Counted from the first letter of the stretch, positions 1 through 9,382 are shown. The stretch: DNA of 64,000 nt from Pseudomonas sp. KU26590 (GCF_026153515.1 NZ_CP110644.1:1455501-1519500); one strand, 5' to 3'. Made by a program: numbers and translations. Notes: a model not told the origin generated them from the letters alone.

Positions 1-372
1 GAACACGCCGCTGGCTTCGCCGCAGAGCACGGCGCCGCGCGCATGTTGCTCACGCAGCCACGGCAGGATTTGCGGATAGCGCTCACGCAGGGTGTCGAAG
101 TCTTCGACAAAGGCGGGAAGGATGATGATGTCGCTGTGCTCAAGCACACCGTCTACAGGGATCACGACGTCGCTGAAACTGCGGACTTCCTTGCCGTCCG
201 GGCTGACCAGTCGGGTCTCGAAAGCTGGCTTGAAGCCCTGTCCCAACTGCTTGCCGTAACGCAGGCTGGCCAGGTGAAAGAAGTCTTTGGCTTGCATGAG
301 CGTGGAGGCAAAAATGCCATCGATCGCAAGGATGCTGACACGCCGCAACGGCGCGTTTGGTCGGATAGACAT
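1..372 (-). CDS. GlxA-family (AraC-type) transcriptional regulator, N-terminal part, cut by window edge
   Basis: The reverse strand reads from an ATG at 372 to the window edge without a stop, giving 124 residues. It begins MSIRPNAPLRRVSILAID and contains an AVLCGEASGVF stretch like the nucleophile-elbow region of DJ-1/PfpI amidase-like domains. GlxA-type regulators pair this domain with a C-terminal AraC helix-turn-helix, which would lie outside the window. It is divergent from the acyl-CoA dehydrogenase, with 145 bases between the two starts. The ligand and targets cannot be inferred. The family call rests only on the N-terminal domain. Confidence 0.75.
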   Translation of the reverse strand, partial: MSIRPNAPLRRVSILAIDGIFASTLMQAKDFFHLASLRYGKQLGQGFKPAFETRLVSPDGKEVRSFSDVVIPVDGVLEHSDIIILPAFVEDFDTLRERYPQILPWLREQHARGAVLCGEASGVF

Positions 373-517
373 AGTCTTTTGTTCTTATATGGGAAAGTGG
401 TCAAGCAACGGCGTGATCGTCTTATTTTTTGTCGGATGTGTCCAGTGTCGCCGTCATCCCGCTGGGCCTACGCTCTGCTGAGGTTTTGTCCGACAATCCT
501 CCGCATCAGGTGCACCC

Positions 518-1654
518 ATGCTCGCTAGAACACTCTTCAGCTCAGAGCACGAACTTTTCCGCAACAGCGTCCGTAGGTTCTTCGAACAGCATGCGGCGCC
601 CTTTCATGCCCAGTGGGAAAAGCAGGGCCACATCGACCGTACGCTGTGGAACCGGGCGGGGGAGCAGGGCATGTTGTGTTCGCACCTGCCCGAAGAATAT
701 GGCGGCATGGGGGCGGATTTTCTCTACACCACGGTGGTGATCGAGGAAATCTCCCGCCTCGGTCTGACCGGCATCGGCTTTTCCCTGCATTCGGACATCG
801 TCGCGCCGTACATCCTGCATTACGGGAGCGAGGCGCTGAAGCTCAAGTATTTGCCCAAACTGGTCTCGGGGGAGCTGGTCACCGCCATCGCGATGACCGA
901 GCCGGGCGCGGGTTCTGACCTGCAAGGGGTCAAGACCACCGCAGTGCTGGATGGCGACGAGTACGTCATCAATGGTTCGAAGACCTTCATCACCAACGGT
1001 TTTCTCGCTGATCTGGTGATCGTCGTCGCGAAGACCGACCCCAAGGCGGGCGCCAAGGGCACCAGTCTGTTTGTCGTGGAAGCGGGCACGCCCGGTTTTG
1101 CGAAGGGCAAGCGACTGGAGAAGGTCGGCATGAAGGCGCAGGACACGTCGGAATTGTTCTTCCAGGACGTGAGAGTGCCCAGGGAGAACCTATTGGGTCA
1201 GGCCGGGATGGGTTTTGCGTATTTGATGCAGGAGCTCCCGCAGGAGCGTCTGACGGTCGCCATCAGCGCCATTGCCTCCGCCGAAGCCGCCTTGCAGTGG
1301 ACACTCGACTACACGCGGGATCGCAAGGCGTTTGGCAAGGCGATCATCGACTTCCAGAACACCCGCTTCAAACTGGCCGAAATCGCCACCGAAGTTCAGA
1401 TTGGTCGTACGTTTATTGATCGATGCCTGGAGTTGCATCTTGAAGGGAAGCTTGATGTGCCAACGGCGGCCATGGCGAAATACTGGTCCACCGACCTGCA
1501 ATGCAGGGTTCTGGACGAATGCGTGCAGCTGCATGGCGGCTACGGCTTCATGTGGGAATACCCGATCGCCCGGGCGTGGGCCGATGCGCGGGTGCAGCGG
1601 ATTTATGCGGGGACCAATGAAATCATGAAAGAGATCATTGCCCGGTCGCTGTGA
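518..1654 (+). CDS. Acyl-CoA dehydrogenase, LCAD/isovaleryl-type
   Basis: This 378-residue FAD flavoprotein should oxidise an acyl-CoA to the trans-2-enoyl-CoA and pass electrons to ETF. The FAD/substrate signature MTEPGAGSD lies near residues 126-134, and the C-terminal domain carries QLHGGYGFMWEYPI and RIYAGTNEIMKE. Position 364, where medium- and short-chain enzymes have the catalytic Glu (YEGT), is Ala. Glu243 in LPQERL matches the base used by long-chain and isovaleryl enzymes, so this is probably active with a long or branched substrate. It is monocistronic and followed by a REP palindrome. The start is the ATG giving the usual family N-terminus; no strong ribosome site is visible. Confidence 0.9.
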   Translation: MLARTLFSSEHELFRNSVRRFFEQHAAPFHAQWEKQGHIDRTLWNRAGEQGMLCSHLPEEYGGMGADFLYTTVVIEEISRLGLTGIGFSLHSDIVAPYILHYGSEALKLKYLPKLVSGELVTAIAMTEPGAGSDLQGVKTTAVLDGDEYVINGSKTFITNGFLADLVIVVAKTDPKAGAKGTSLFVVEAGTPGFAKGKRLEKVGMKAQDTSELFFQDVRVPRENLLGQAGMGFAYLMQELPQERLTVAISAIASAEAALQWTLDYTRDRKAFGKAIIDFQNTRFKLAEIATEVQIGRTFIDRCLELHLEGKLDVPTAAMAKYWSTDLQCRVLDECVQLHGGYGFMWEYPIARAWADARVQRIYAGTNEIMKEIIARSL

Positions 1655-1670
1655 AGCTCGACACAGGCCT

Positions 1671-1760
1671 GTAGGAGCGCGCTTGCCCGCGAAATGGCGG
1701 TAGGTCAGTCAAACCGTCGGTGACTGATCAAACGCTATTCGCGGGCAAGCGCGCTCCTAC
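1671..1760. repeat. REP/BIME palindrome (GTAGGAGCGCGCTTGCCCGCG family)
   Basis: The arms GTAGGAGCGCGCTTGCCCGC and its reverse complement face each other over a spacer of about 50 bases. The element sits between the convergent stops of the acyl-CoA dehydrogenase and the aldo/keto reductase. It is a typical Pseudomonas REP doublet, and relatives recur at 38341, 44137, 51635 and 56707. Confidence 0.9.
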
Positions 1761-1773
1761 AATTAATCACCCA

Positions 1774-2811
1774 TCAAGGCGCAGGATTCGGCTGATCCTT
1801 GTGAATCGCCTCGATACCCGCCAGCACTTCATCCGACAGCACCAGTTCCGCGCTCGCCAGGTTGCTTTCCAGCTGTTCCAGCGTGGTGGCACCGATGATG
1901 TTGCTGGTGACGAAGCTGCGCCCGGTCACAAACGCCAGGGCCATTTGCGCCGGATCAAGACCGTGCTCGCGAGCCAGCGCAACGTAGCGCGCGCAGGCCG
2001 CTTCCGATTGCGGATTGAAGTAGCGCGTGAAGCGGCTGTACAGGCTCAAACGGCCCGTGGCAGGCCGGGCGCCGTCGGCGTATTTGCCGGACAACATGCC
2101 GAACGCCATGGGCGAGTAGGCCAGCAGGCCGCATTGCTCGCGAATCGCCACTTCCGCCAGACCCACCTCGAAGCTGCGGTTGAGCAGGTTGTAGGGGTTC
2201 TGGATGGACACGGGGCGCGTCAGGCCATGGGCGTCTGACTCAGCGAGAAACTTCATGGTGCCCCACGGCGTTTCGTTGGACAGACCCACGTGGCGGATCT
2301 TGCCGGCCTTGACCTGCTCGTCCAGCGCTTCGAGCACTTCCAGCAACGGGGTGAACTGCTCCTCGCTGTGGTTGTAACCGAGTTTGCCGAAGAAGTTGGT
2401 GCTGCGCTCAGGCCAATGCAGCTGGTACAGATCGAGGTAATCGGTCTGCAGGCGTTTGAGGCTGGCATCCAGCGCCGCGACGATGTGATCGCGGTTGAAT
2501 TTCAACTGACCGTCACGGATGTAATCGATGCCGTTGCCGGGACCGGCGATCTTGCTGGCGAGGATCCAGTCGGCACGGTCGCCGCTCTGCTTGAACCAGT
2601 TGCCGAGGATGGTCTCGGTGCTGGCGTAGGTTTCTTTCTTCGGCGGGACCGGATACATCTCGGCGGTGTCGATGAAATTGATGCCGGCGGCCCTGGCACG
2701 TTCGATCTGCGCGAAGGCCTCGGACTGGCTGTTCTGCTCGCCCCAGGTCATGGTGCCGAGGCAGATTGCGCTGACATTGAGGTCGGTTCTGCCCAGTTGG
2801 CGGTAGTCCAT
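1774..2811 (-). CDS. tas: NADP(H)-dependent aldo/keto reductase, Tas-like
   Basis: The 345-residue protein is an AKR with the catalytic tetrad visible as D48, Y53 (IDTAEMYP), K87 (ASKI) and H132 (QLHWPER). It matches E. coli Tas nearly end to end (MTWGEQNS, TAEMYPVPP, GNW, QNPYNLLNRSFEVGLAE, RHGLDPAQMALAFV as recalled). The physiological substrate is unknown. The chosen start MDYRQLGRTDLNVS agrees with the family and has AGGAGA upstream. The frame stays open, and a second ATG at 2871 also has a good Shine-Dalgarno (GAGGAG), which would add 20 residues (see findings). It is divergent from rplM. Confidence 0.9.
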   Translation of the reverse strand: MDYRQLGRTDLNVSAICLGTMTWGEQNSQSEAFAQIERARAAGINFIDTAEMYPVPPKKETYASTETILGNWFKQSGDRADWILASKIAGPGNGIDYIRDGQLKFNRDHIVAALDASLKRLQTDYLDLYQLHWPERSTNFFGKLGYNHSEEQFTPLLEVLEALDEQVKAGKIRHVGLSNETPWGTMKFLAESDAHGLTRPVSIQNPYNLLNRSFEVGLAEVAIREQCGLLAYSPMAFGMLSGKYADGARPATGRLSLYSRFTRYFNPQSEAACARYVALAREHGLDPAQMALAFVTGRSFVTSNIIGATTLEQLESNLASAELVLSDEVLAGIEAIHKDQPNPAP

Positions 2812-2968
2812 TTGGCTCTCCTGTTTAAAAGAGCCATAAAAGCAGGTTGAAATTTTTTTCGCAATCTGCATAATTCCGCTCCTCTTTGTCGCTGGAGTGA
2901 TGCCCCGCGCCAAAAGAAACCGCTGCGATCGAACGCGCTGACCCGAGCCCCCTATAGCGTTCGTGCCC

Positions 2969-3040
2969 GGCGGCCTTTGACTTGTCAAAGACCGTACTAA
3001 TGAGTATGCTCCGCCGTCTATTTTTCAGGGCGGCCTTTGA
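2969..3040 (+). promoter_or_regulatory. rplM-rpsI promoter with palindrome over the -35 and flanking direct repeat
   Basis: TTGTCA (2982-2987), a 17-base spacer and TATGCT (3005-3010) form a plausible sigma70 promoter ending about 40 bases before rplM. The -35 lies inside a perfect inverted repeat, CTTTGAC-TT-GTCAAAG (2975-2990). The 12-mer GGCGGCCTTTGA occurs at 2969 and again at 3029. The promoter call is inference from sequence. Confidence 0.6.
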
Positions 3041-3051
3041 GGCTATAAAGA

Positions 3052-3480
3052 ATGAAAACTTTTACCGCTAAACCGGAAACAGTAAAGCGCGACTGGTTCG
3101 TCGTCGACGCTGCTGGTCAGACCCTGGGTCGTCTGGCCACTGAAATCGCGAGCCGTCTGCGTGGCAAGCACAAGCCGGAATACACGCCGCACGTTGACAC
3201 TGGCGACTACATCGTCGTGATCAATGCCGAGCAGATCCGTGTGACCGGTGCCAAGACCACCGACAAGATCTACTACTCTCACTCCGGTTTCCCGGGCGGG
3301 ATCAAGTCGATCAACTTTGAAAAGCTGATCGCCAAAGCTCCTGAGCGCGTGATCGAGACCGCGGTCAAAGGCATGCTGCCTAAGAACCCGCTGGGTCGCG
3401 ACATGTATCGTAAGCTGAAAGTCTATGCGGGCGCTGCACACCCTCATACTGCTCAGCAGCCCCAAGAACTGAAGTTTTAA
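3052..3480 (+). CDS. rplM: 50S ribosomal protein L13
   Basis: The 142-residue protein has the family's usual length and begins [20 protein letters not shown]. It contains the characteristic [17 protein letters not shown] and MLPKNPLGR stretches. L13 is an early-assembly large-subunit protein that binds 23S rRNA. The gene is followed after 14 bases by rpsI, the usual bacterial two-gene operon, with a terminator downstream of rpsI. A promoter lies about 40 bases upstream. Confidence 0.98.
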   Translation: MKTFTAKPETVKRDWFVVDAAGQTLGRLATEIASRLRGKHKPEYTPHVDTGDYIVVINAEQIRVTGAKTTDKIYYSHSGFPGGIKSINFEKLIAKAPERVIETAVKGMLPKNPLGRDMYRKLKVYAGAAHPHTAQQPQELKF

Positions 3481-3494
3481 CGGAATAGTTCATT

Positions 3495-3887
3495 ATGTCG
3501 GCGACTCAAAATTACGGCACTGGCCGTCGCAAGACCGCAACCGCTCGCGTTTTCCTGCGTCCGGGTACCGGTAACATCTCCATCAACAACCGTTCCCTGG
3601 ACTCGTTCTTCGGTCGCGAAACTGCCCGCATGGTAGTTCGTCAGCCGCTGGAACTGACTCAGACTGTCGAGAAATTCGACATCTACGTCACTGTCATCGG
3701 CGGTGGTGTGAGTGGTCAAGCTGGCGCAATCCGCCACGGTATCACCCGCGCTCTGATGCAGTACGACGAAACCCTGCGCGGCGCTCTGCGCAAAGCAGGC
3801 TTCGTAACTCGCGATGCTCGCGAAGTTGAACGTAAGAAAGTCGGTCTGCGTAAAGCGCGTAAGCGTCCGCAGTACTCGAAGCGTTAA
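3495..3887 (+). CDS. rpsI: 30S ribosomal protein S9
   Basis: The 130-residue protein opens with [19 protein letters not shown] and ends with the basic tail [11 protein letters not shown]. In the family, the terminal Arg of this tail reaches the P-site tRNA anticodon. It is cotranscribed with rplM and closed by a rho-independent terminator 20 bases after the stop. Confidence 0.98.
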   Translation: MSATQNYGTGRRKTATARVFLRPGTGNISINNRSLDSFFGRETARMVVRQPLELTQTVEKFDIYVTVIGGGVSGQAGAIRHGITRALMQYDETLRGALRKAGFVTRDAREVERKKVGLRKARKRPQYSKR

Positions 3888-3905
3888 TTCGCTTCCGTTC
3901 AAAAA

Positions 3906-3943
3906 GAACGCTCAGTTTCTATACGAAGCTGGGCGTTTTTTTA
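3906..3943 (+). terminator. Rho-independent terminator of rplM-rpsI
   Basis: The arms AACGCTCAG and CTGGGCGTT form a short stem (one internal G:T-type mismatch) followed by a run of seven T, directly after rpsI. Confidence 0.85.
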
Positions 3944-4010
3944 TGGCTGTCTTTTATTGATTTCGAGGGCCTGGCCAAGGAGATCTCGGATGCTGACGGG
4001 AGAGGGCGCA

Positions 4011-4604
4011 ATGGGCAATGACGGCGTTAATACGGGCCGGCGTCGTTTTCTTGTGACGGCCACGTCTGTGGTAGGCGCAGCTGGAGCGGTCGGCGCCGCA
4101 GTGCCGTTTGTGGGCTCATGGTTTCCGAGCGCCAAGGCCAGGGCGGCGGGAGCGCCTGTGAAAGTCAATATCAGCAAGATCGAGCCCGGCCAGCAGATGA
4201 TCGCTGAATGGCGCGGTCAGCCGGTGTTCATTGTCCGTCGCACGCCCGCGATCCTTTCCAGTCTGGGCGAGCTTACCGGCCAGCTCTCCGATCCCGAATC
4301 AAAGGATTCTGCTCAGCCTTCTTACGTGGATCCCGTGGTCCGTTCCATTCGACCTGAAATCCTGCTGTTGGTCGGCATCTGTACCCATCTCGGCTGCTCG
4401 CCTACGTTTCGCCCCGAAGTCGCCCCCGCCGACTTGGGCAAGGATTGGGTCGGCGGTTATTTCTGCCCCTGCCACGGCTCCAGGTACGACCTGGCCGGAC
4501 GTGTCTATAAGTCTCAGCCCGCACCGCTGAATCTGCCCGTGCCGCCGCATTCTTACGAGTCGGACTCAGTCATCGTCATTGGCGTCGATCAGGAGAAAGG
4601 GTGA
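4011..4604 (+). CDS. petA: Cytochrome bc1 complex, Rieske iron-sulfur subunit
   Basis: This 197-residue subunit carries the 2Fe-2S cluster that takes electrons from ubiquinol at the Qo site. Cluster ligands are C124 and H126 (CTHLGC) and C152 and H155 (CPCHGS), with C129/C154 forming the disulfide. The N-terminus has a twin-arginine motif (GRRRFLV) before the single membrane anchor, as expected for Tat export of a folded Rieske protein. The start is the ATG at 4011, preceded by GGGAGAGGG; an in-frame ATG at 3957 would add an unconserved extension. The stop overlaps the petB start (TGATG), the first of the three-gene bc1 operon. Confidence 0.97.
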   Translation: MGNDGVNTGRRRFLVTATSVVGAAGAVGAAVPFVGSWFPSAKARAAGAPVKVNISKIEPGQQMIAEWRGQPVFIVRRTPAILSSLGELTGQLSDPESKDSAQPSYVDPVVRSIRPEILLLVGICTHLGCSPTFRPEVAPADLGKDWVGGYFCPCHGSRYDLAGRVYKSQPAPLNLPVPPHSYESDSVIVIGVDQEKG

Positions 4605-5815
4605 TGAGCAAGTTCATGGGCTGGATCAATGCACGCCTTCCCGCGACTTCACTGTGGGAAAATCATCTCAGCAAGTACCACGCGCCCAAGAACCTTAATT
4701 TCTTCTATATTTTCGGTGCGCTGGCGCTGCTGGTGCTGGTCAACCAGATCCTCACGGGCATCTGGCTGACGATGAGTTACACGCCCACGGCTGAGGGAGC
4801 CTTTGCCTCGGTCGAGTCCATCATGCGTGACGTCGAATACGGCTCGATCCTGCGGCTGTTGCATTCGACCGGCGCGTCGGCGTTCTTTATCGTCATCTAC
4901 CTGCACATGTTTCGCGGGCTGCTGTACGGCTCGTATCAGAAGCCGCGCGAGCTGGTGTGGATCTTCGGCATGCTGATTTATCTGGCGCTTATGGCGGAGG
5001 CGTTCACGGGCTACCTGCTGCCCTGGGGGCAGATGTCGTACTGGGGCGCTCAGGTGATCATTTCGCTGTTCGGCGCCATTCCCGTTATCGGCGACGACCT
5101 CGCGCAGTGGATTCGCGGCGATTACCTGATCTCGGGCATCACCCTCAATCGCTTCTTCGCGCTGCACGTGGTCGCCTTGCCAATCGTGATCGTCGGGCTT
5201 GTGGTGCTGCATATTCTGGCGCTGCATGAAGTGGGCTCGAACAACCCCGACGGCGTCGACATCAATAAGTACAAGGATGAAAACGGCAAACCCCTGGACG
5301 GTATTCCTTTTCACCCGTACTACACGGTCAAGGATCTGCTCGGCGTCGTGGTGTTTCTGTTCATCTTCTGTTCGGTGGTGTTTTTCTTCCCGGAGATGGG
5401 CGGCTACTTCCTCGAGAAACCCAACTTCGAGCAGGCCAACGCCCTCAAGACCCCTGAGCACATTGCGCCGGTCTGGTACTTCACGCCGTTCTACGCGATC
5501 TTGCGCGCCATCCCGGACAAACTTCTCGGCGTCATGGCCATGGGCGCAGCCATCGCCGTACTGTTCGTGCTGCCGTGGCTTGACCGCAGCCCGGTCAAAT
5601 CGATGCGCTACAAGGGCTGGCTGAGCCGTCTGGGGTTGTTGCTGTTTTGCGTGTCCTTCGTGACGCTCGGGGTGTTGGGCGTACTGCCGCCGAGCTCCGA
5701 TCGTGCATTGCTGTCGCAGGTCTGCACCTTCACGTATTTCGCCTACTTCATCTTGATGCCGTTCTACACCCGAATGGAGCGGACGAAGCCGGTGCCGGAC
5801 AGGGTGACGAGCTGA
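4604..5815 (+). CDS. petB: Cytochrome bc1 complex, cytochrome b subunit
   Basis: The 403-residue polytopic protein holds two b hemes. The paired ligands are H87/H101 and H188/H203, in helices LLHSTGASAFFIVIYLH and FFALHVVALPI...LH. The Qo-site tetrapeptide is PVWY (289-292) rather than the PEWY of mitochondria, as recalled for gamma-proteobacteria. The start overlaps the petA stop by one base; a GTG at 4601 is possible but would overlap more. The stop overlaps petC in the same way, so translation of the three subunits is probably coupled. Confidence 0.97.
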   Translation: MSKFMGWINARLPATSLWENHLSKYHAPKNLNFFYIFGALALLVLVNQILTGIWLTMSYTPTAEGAFASVESIMRDVEYGSILRLLHSTGASAFFIVIYLHMFRGLLYGSYQKPRELVWIFGMLIYLALMAEAFTGYLLPWGQMSYWGAQVIISLFGAIPVIGDDLAQWIRGDYLISGITLNRFFALHVVALPIVIVGLVVLHILALHEVGSNNPDGVDINKYKDENGKPLDGIPFHPYYTVKDLLGVVVFLFIFCSVVFFFPEMGGYFLEKPNFEQANALKTPEHIAPVWYFTPFYAILRAIPDKLLGVMAMGAAIAVLFVLPWLDRSPVKSMRYKGWLSRLGLLLFCVSFVTLGVLGVLPPSSDRALLSQVCTFTYFAYFILMPFYTRMERTKPVPDRVTS

Positions 5816-6594
5816 TGAAAATGCTGCTCGCTGTCTTGCTCATTGCCCTGTTGCCGGCCTTGTCGTTCGCCGATGAGCACGGCGCGGACCTGCAAAGCGT
5901 CGACATCGATGTCTCGGACAAGGCGGCTCTGCAGGATGGCGCCCGGACATTCGTCGATTACTGCATGGGTTGCCACAGCGCCAAGTTCCAGCGCTACGAG
6001 CGCGTTGCTGACGATCTCGGTATCTCCCACGAGCTGATGCTGGAGAAGCTGGCGCCTGCCGGGGCGAAGATCGGCGATCACATGACCATCGGCATGCAGC
6101 CAGCGGATGCGAAAACCTGGTTCGGCGCCGCGCCGCCCGATCTGACTCTCGTCGCGCGCGTTCGCGGGACTGACTGGCTCTATGGCTACCTGCGTTCGTT
6201 CTATGAGGACCCGGCACGGCCTTGGGGCGTGAACAATAAGGTTTCCCCCAACGTGGGCATGCCTAACGTGCTGGAAGGCCTTCAGGGGCGTCAGAGGCTC
6301 GGCTGCCAGCAGATTCAGCGTGTCGAAGACGGCAAAAAACAGTTCGATCCGCTGACTGGCTCCCCGGTGACCCATCAGACGTGCGATCGACTGATCGTCA
6401 TGCCCAACACCGGCACGCTGACCGAAGAACAGTTCAACCAGAAGGTGAAGAGCCTCGTCACCTTCCTCGCTTATTCGGCAAACCCGGACAAACTGCAGCA
6501 CCAGCGTATCGGCGCCTACGTGCTGCTTTACCTCGCCGTGCTGTTCATCCTGGCCTACCTGCTCAAGCGCGAATTCTGGAAAGACATCCGCTGA
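5815..6594 (+). CDS. petC: Cytochrome bc1 complex, cytochrome c1 subunit
   Basis: The 259-residue precursor begins with a signal peptide (MKMLLAVLLIALLPALSFA). Heme c binds at C50-MG-C53-H54 (CMGCH). One transmembrane helix near the C-terminus (GAYVLLYLAVLFILAYLL) anchors the periplasmic domain, followed by the positive tail KREFWKDIR. It accepts electrons from the Rieske protein and passes them to soluble or membrane cytochrome c. It is the last gene of petABC; no strong terminator follows before the sspA region. Confidence 0.97.
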   Translation: MKMLLAVLLIALLPALSFADEHGADLQSVDIDVSDKAALQDGARTFVDYCMGCHSAKFQRYERVADDLGISHELMLEKLAPAGAKIGDHMTIGMQPADAKTWFGAAPPDLTLVARVRGTDWLYGYLRSFYEDPARPWGVNNKVSPNVGMPNVLEGLQGRQRLGCQQIQRVEDGKKQFDPLTGSPVTHQTCDRLIVMPNTGTLTEEQFNQKVKSLVTFLAYSANPDKLQHQRIGAYVLLYLAVLFILAYLLKREFWKDIR

Positions 6595-6704
6595 GCGGAC
6601 GTCTGATTCGCGTGTCTTGGCCACCTGCCGCTGCGCTGTTTCAGGTAGTGAGGGGAGAGCAGGTATAGTGGCGGGCTGAAGATTGCAGAATCTACCTTGA
6701 GTAA

Positions 6705-6830
6705 ATGAGCTATCTTGTCGCCCGCGTTGAACACCCGATCATCGTGGACGTCGCCGAAAGCGCCCTCGCGGCGCATCCGTATTTCTGCTTTTTGAATATC
6801 TACAAGCGAGGAGGACCGCCATGGGCGTGA
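6705..6830 (+). CDS. Candidate small ORF upstream of and overlapping sspA (41 aa)
   Basis: ATG at 6705 opens a 41-codon frame reading [19 protein letters not shown]... that ends with TGA at 6828-6830. It therefore overlaps the first ten bases of sspA in another frame, and its last codons cover the sspA ribosome site (GAGGAGG). Over the first 34 codons, G or C occupies about 56, 32 and 74 percent of codon positions 1, 2 and 3, which is the coding pattern of high-GC genomes. An in-frame TAA immediately precedes the ATG, so no longer N-terminus exists. Only a weak GAG precedes the start. I do not recognise the peptide. It may be a translationally coupled leader or a real small protein. Confidence 0.4.
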   Translation: MSYLVARVEHPIIVDVAESALAAHPYFCFLNIYKRGGPPWA

Positions 6831-7438
6831 CCAATCGGTTGGCCTGTTACTCCGACCCCGCCGACCACTATTCCCATCGCGTGCGCATTGTGCTCGCCGA
6901 GAAAGGTGTCAGCGCCGAGATCATTGAAGTTGTCGCGGGCCGTCACCCGCCCAAATTGATCGAGGTGAATCCGTACGGCAGCGTGCCAACCCTGGTCGAT
7001 CGTGACCTGGCGTTGTACGAGTCGACGGTGGTAATGGAATACCTGGACGAACGTTATCCCCATCCGCCGCTGCTCCCGGTCTATCCGGTGGCGCGTGCCA
7101 ACAGCCGCTTGCTGATCCACCGGATTCAGCGCGACTGGTGCGGTCTGGTGGACCTGATTCTGGACCCGCGCAGCAAAGAAGCCGCACGTGTTCAGGCGCG
7201 CAAGGAGCTGCGCGAAAGTCTGACCGGCGTGTCGCCGTTGTTCGCGGATAAGCCTTTTTTCCTGAGCGACGAGCAAAGTCTGGTCGACTGCTGTCTATTG
7301 CCCATACTCTGGCGCCTGCCGATTCTGGGTATCGAATTGCCGCGGCCCGCCAAGCCGCTGCTTGATTATATGGAGCGCCAATTTGCGCGTGAGGCATTTC
7401 AGGCAAGTCTGTCTGGTGTCGAACGCGATATGCGCTAA
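6821..7438 (+). CDS. sspA: Stringent starvation protein A, RNA polymerase-associated
   Basis: This 205-residue glutathione S-transferase-fold protein binds RNA polymerase and adjusts stress, virulence and acid-tolerance transcription in related bacteria. The thioredoxin-like N-terminal domain ([21 protein letters not shown]) and the P80-H81-P82 surface motif (YPHPPLL) are present. The start is the ATG after a strong GAGGAGG. sspB follows after 18 bases, as in E. coli. A TATAGT element lies about 160 bases upstream, but no convincing -35 accompanies it. Confidence 0.95.
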   Translation: MGVTNRLACYSDPADHYSHRVRIVLAEKGVSAEIIEVVAGRHPPKLIEVNPYGSVPTLVDRDLALYESTVVMEYLDERYPHPPLLPVYPVARANSRLLIHRIQRDWCGLVDLILDPRSKEAARVQARKELRESLTGVSPLFADKPFFLSDEQSLVDCCLLPILWRLPILGIELPRPAKPLLDYMERQFAREAFQASLSGVERDMR

Positions 7439-7456
7439 GGCCTTAGGAGCCGTTAG

Positions 7457-7870
7457 ATGAACTCCAGTCGCCCTTATCTGATCCGCGCTTTGTATGAGTG
7501 GATCGTGGATAACGATTGCACACCGCACGTACTCGTCAATGCCGAGTACCCGGCGGTGCAAGTCCCGCAAGGCTTTGCCAATGACGGGCAGATCGTTCTG
7601 AACATTTCACCGAGCGCCATTCGCCATCTGCACATGGACAACGACGCGGTGAGTTTCGAAGGCCGCTTCGGTGGCGTTCCCCACAGCCTGTACGTGCCGA
7701 TTGCCGCAATCATGGGCATTTATGCCCGCGAGAACGGGCAGGGCATGGTCTTCGACCTGGAGCCCGCTGTGGACGAAGACGAAGGTCTGGACGTCGAAGA
7801 CGACATGCCGCCACCGAACGACGAGCCACCACGCCCTACGGGCCGGCCGAGTCTGAAAGTGGTCAAGTAA
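7457..7870 (+). CDS. sspB: ClpXP protease specificity-enhancing factor
   Basis: The 137-residue protein opens with SSRPYLIRALYEWIVDN, typical of SspB. In the family this folded domain binds the ssrA tag and delivers tagged proteins to ClpXP. The acidic, proline-rich tail (DEDEGLDVEDDMPPPND) is the flexible linker, and the last residues (RPSLKVVK) are the ClpX-docking peptide. It is cotranscribed with sspA and closed by a strong bidirectional terminator. Confidence 0.95.
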   Translation: MNSSRPYLIRALYEWIVDNDCTPHVLVNAEYPAVQVPQGFANDGQIVLNISPSAIRHLHMDNDAVSFEGRFGGVPHSLYVPIAAIMGIYARENGQGMVFDLEPAVDEDEGLDVEDDMPPPNDEPPRPTGRPSLKVVK

Positions 7871-7885
7871 GTCGTTTCTGCGGTA

Positions 7886-7919
7886 ATAAAAAAGGCGATC
7901 CCGAGGGATCGCCTTTTTT
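7886..7919. terminator. Bidirectional terminator between sspB and dolP
   Basis: The stem AAAGGCGATCCC / GGGATCGCCTTT with a 3-base loop has A-runs on the left and T-runs on the right. It can therefore stop transcription from both sspB (+) and dolP (-), which converge here. Confidence 0.9.
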
Positions 7920-7948
7920 GTGTGCGCCGTTTGGCTCTTGCCACACCG

Positions 7949-9117
<1,169 letters not shown>

Positions 9118-9265
9118 CTATGAAAACCTTAATAGGGGCGGCTGGTCGGGGCGGCGTCCGATAAGTCATCGGCGTCCCGGCACAAAACTGTGCAGCCCGC
9201 AAAGCAAAGAGCAAAAGAGCCAGTGTGGTTCGTTGGTTGGTAAGGGATAAAGCGCGACAGCAGAA

Positions 9266-9333
9266 GCTTCCCGGCTAAAGCCGGTCCTACAAAGCTAAAG
9301 CCGGTCCTACAAAGCTAAGGCCGGTCCTGCAAA
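9266..9333. repeat. REP-like GCTTCCCGGCTAAAGCCGG element with three 20-bp tandem units
   Basis: After GCTTCCCG, the 20-mer GCTAAAGCCGGTCCTACAAA occurs at 9274 and 9294 without change, and at 9314 with two changes. The same family (GGCTTCCCGGCTxAAGCCGGTCCTAC) occurs at 31703 and 51591. The rest of the 9118-9382 gap shows no gene. Confidence 0.9.
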
Positions 9334-9382
9334 GAGAAAGCGGCTGATCTTACGCTGCAAATCCCATGGGGGTGCTGAATCT

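Noticed and set aside
3011..3033. CCGCC/GGCGG hairpin as an L13 autoregulatory leader
   Set aside because: The predicted transcription start is near 3017, so the left arm would not be in the RNA.
4601..4604. GTG at 4601 as the petB start
   Set aside because: The ATG at 4604 fits the coupled TGATG junction seen again at petB-petC.
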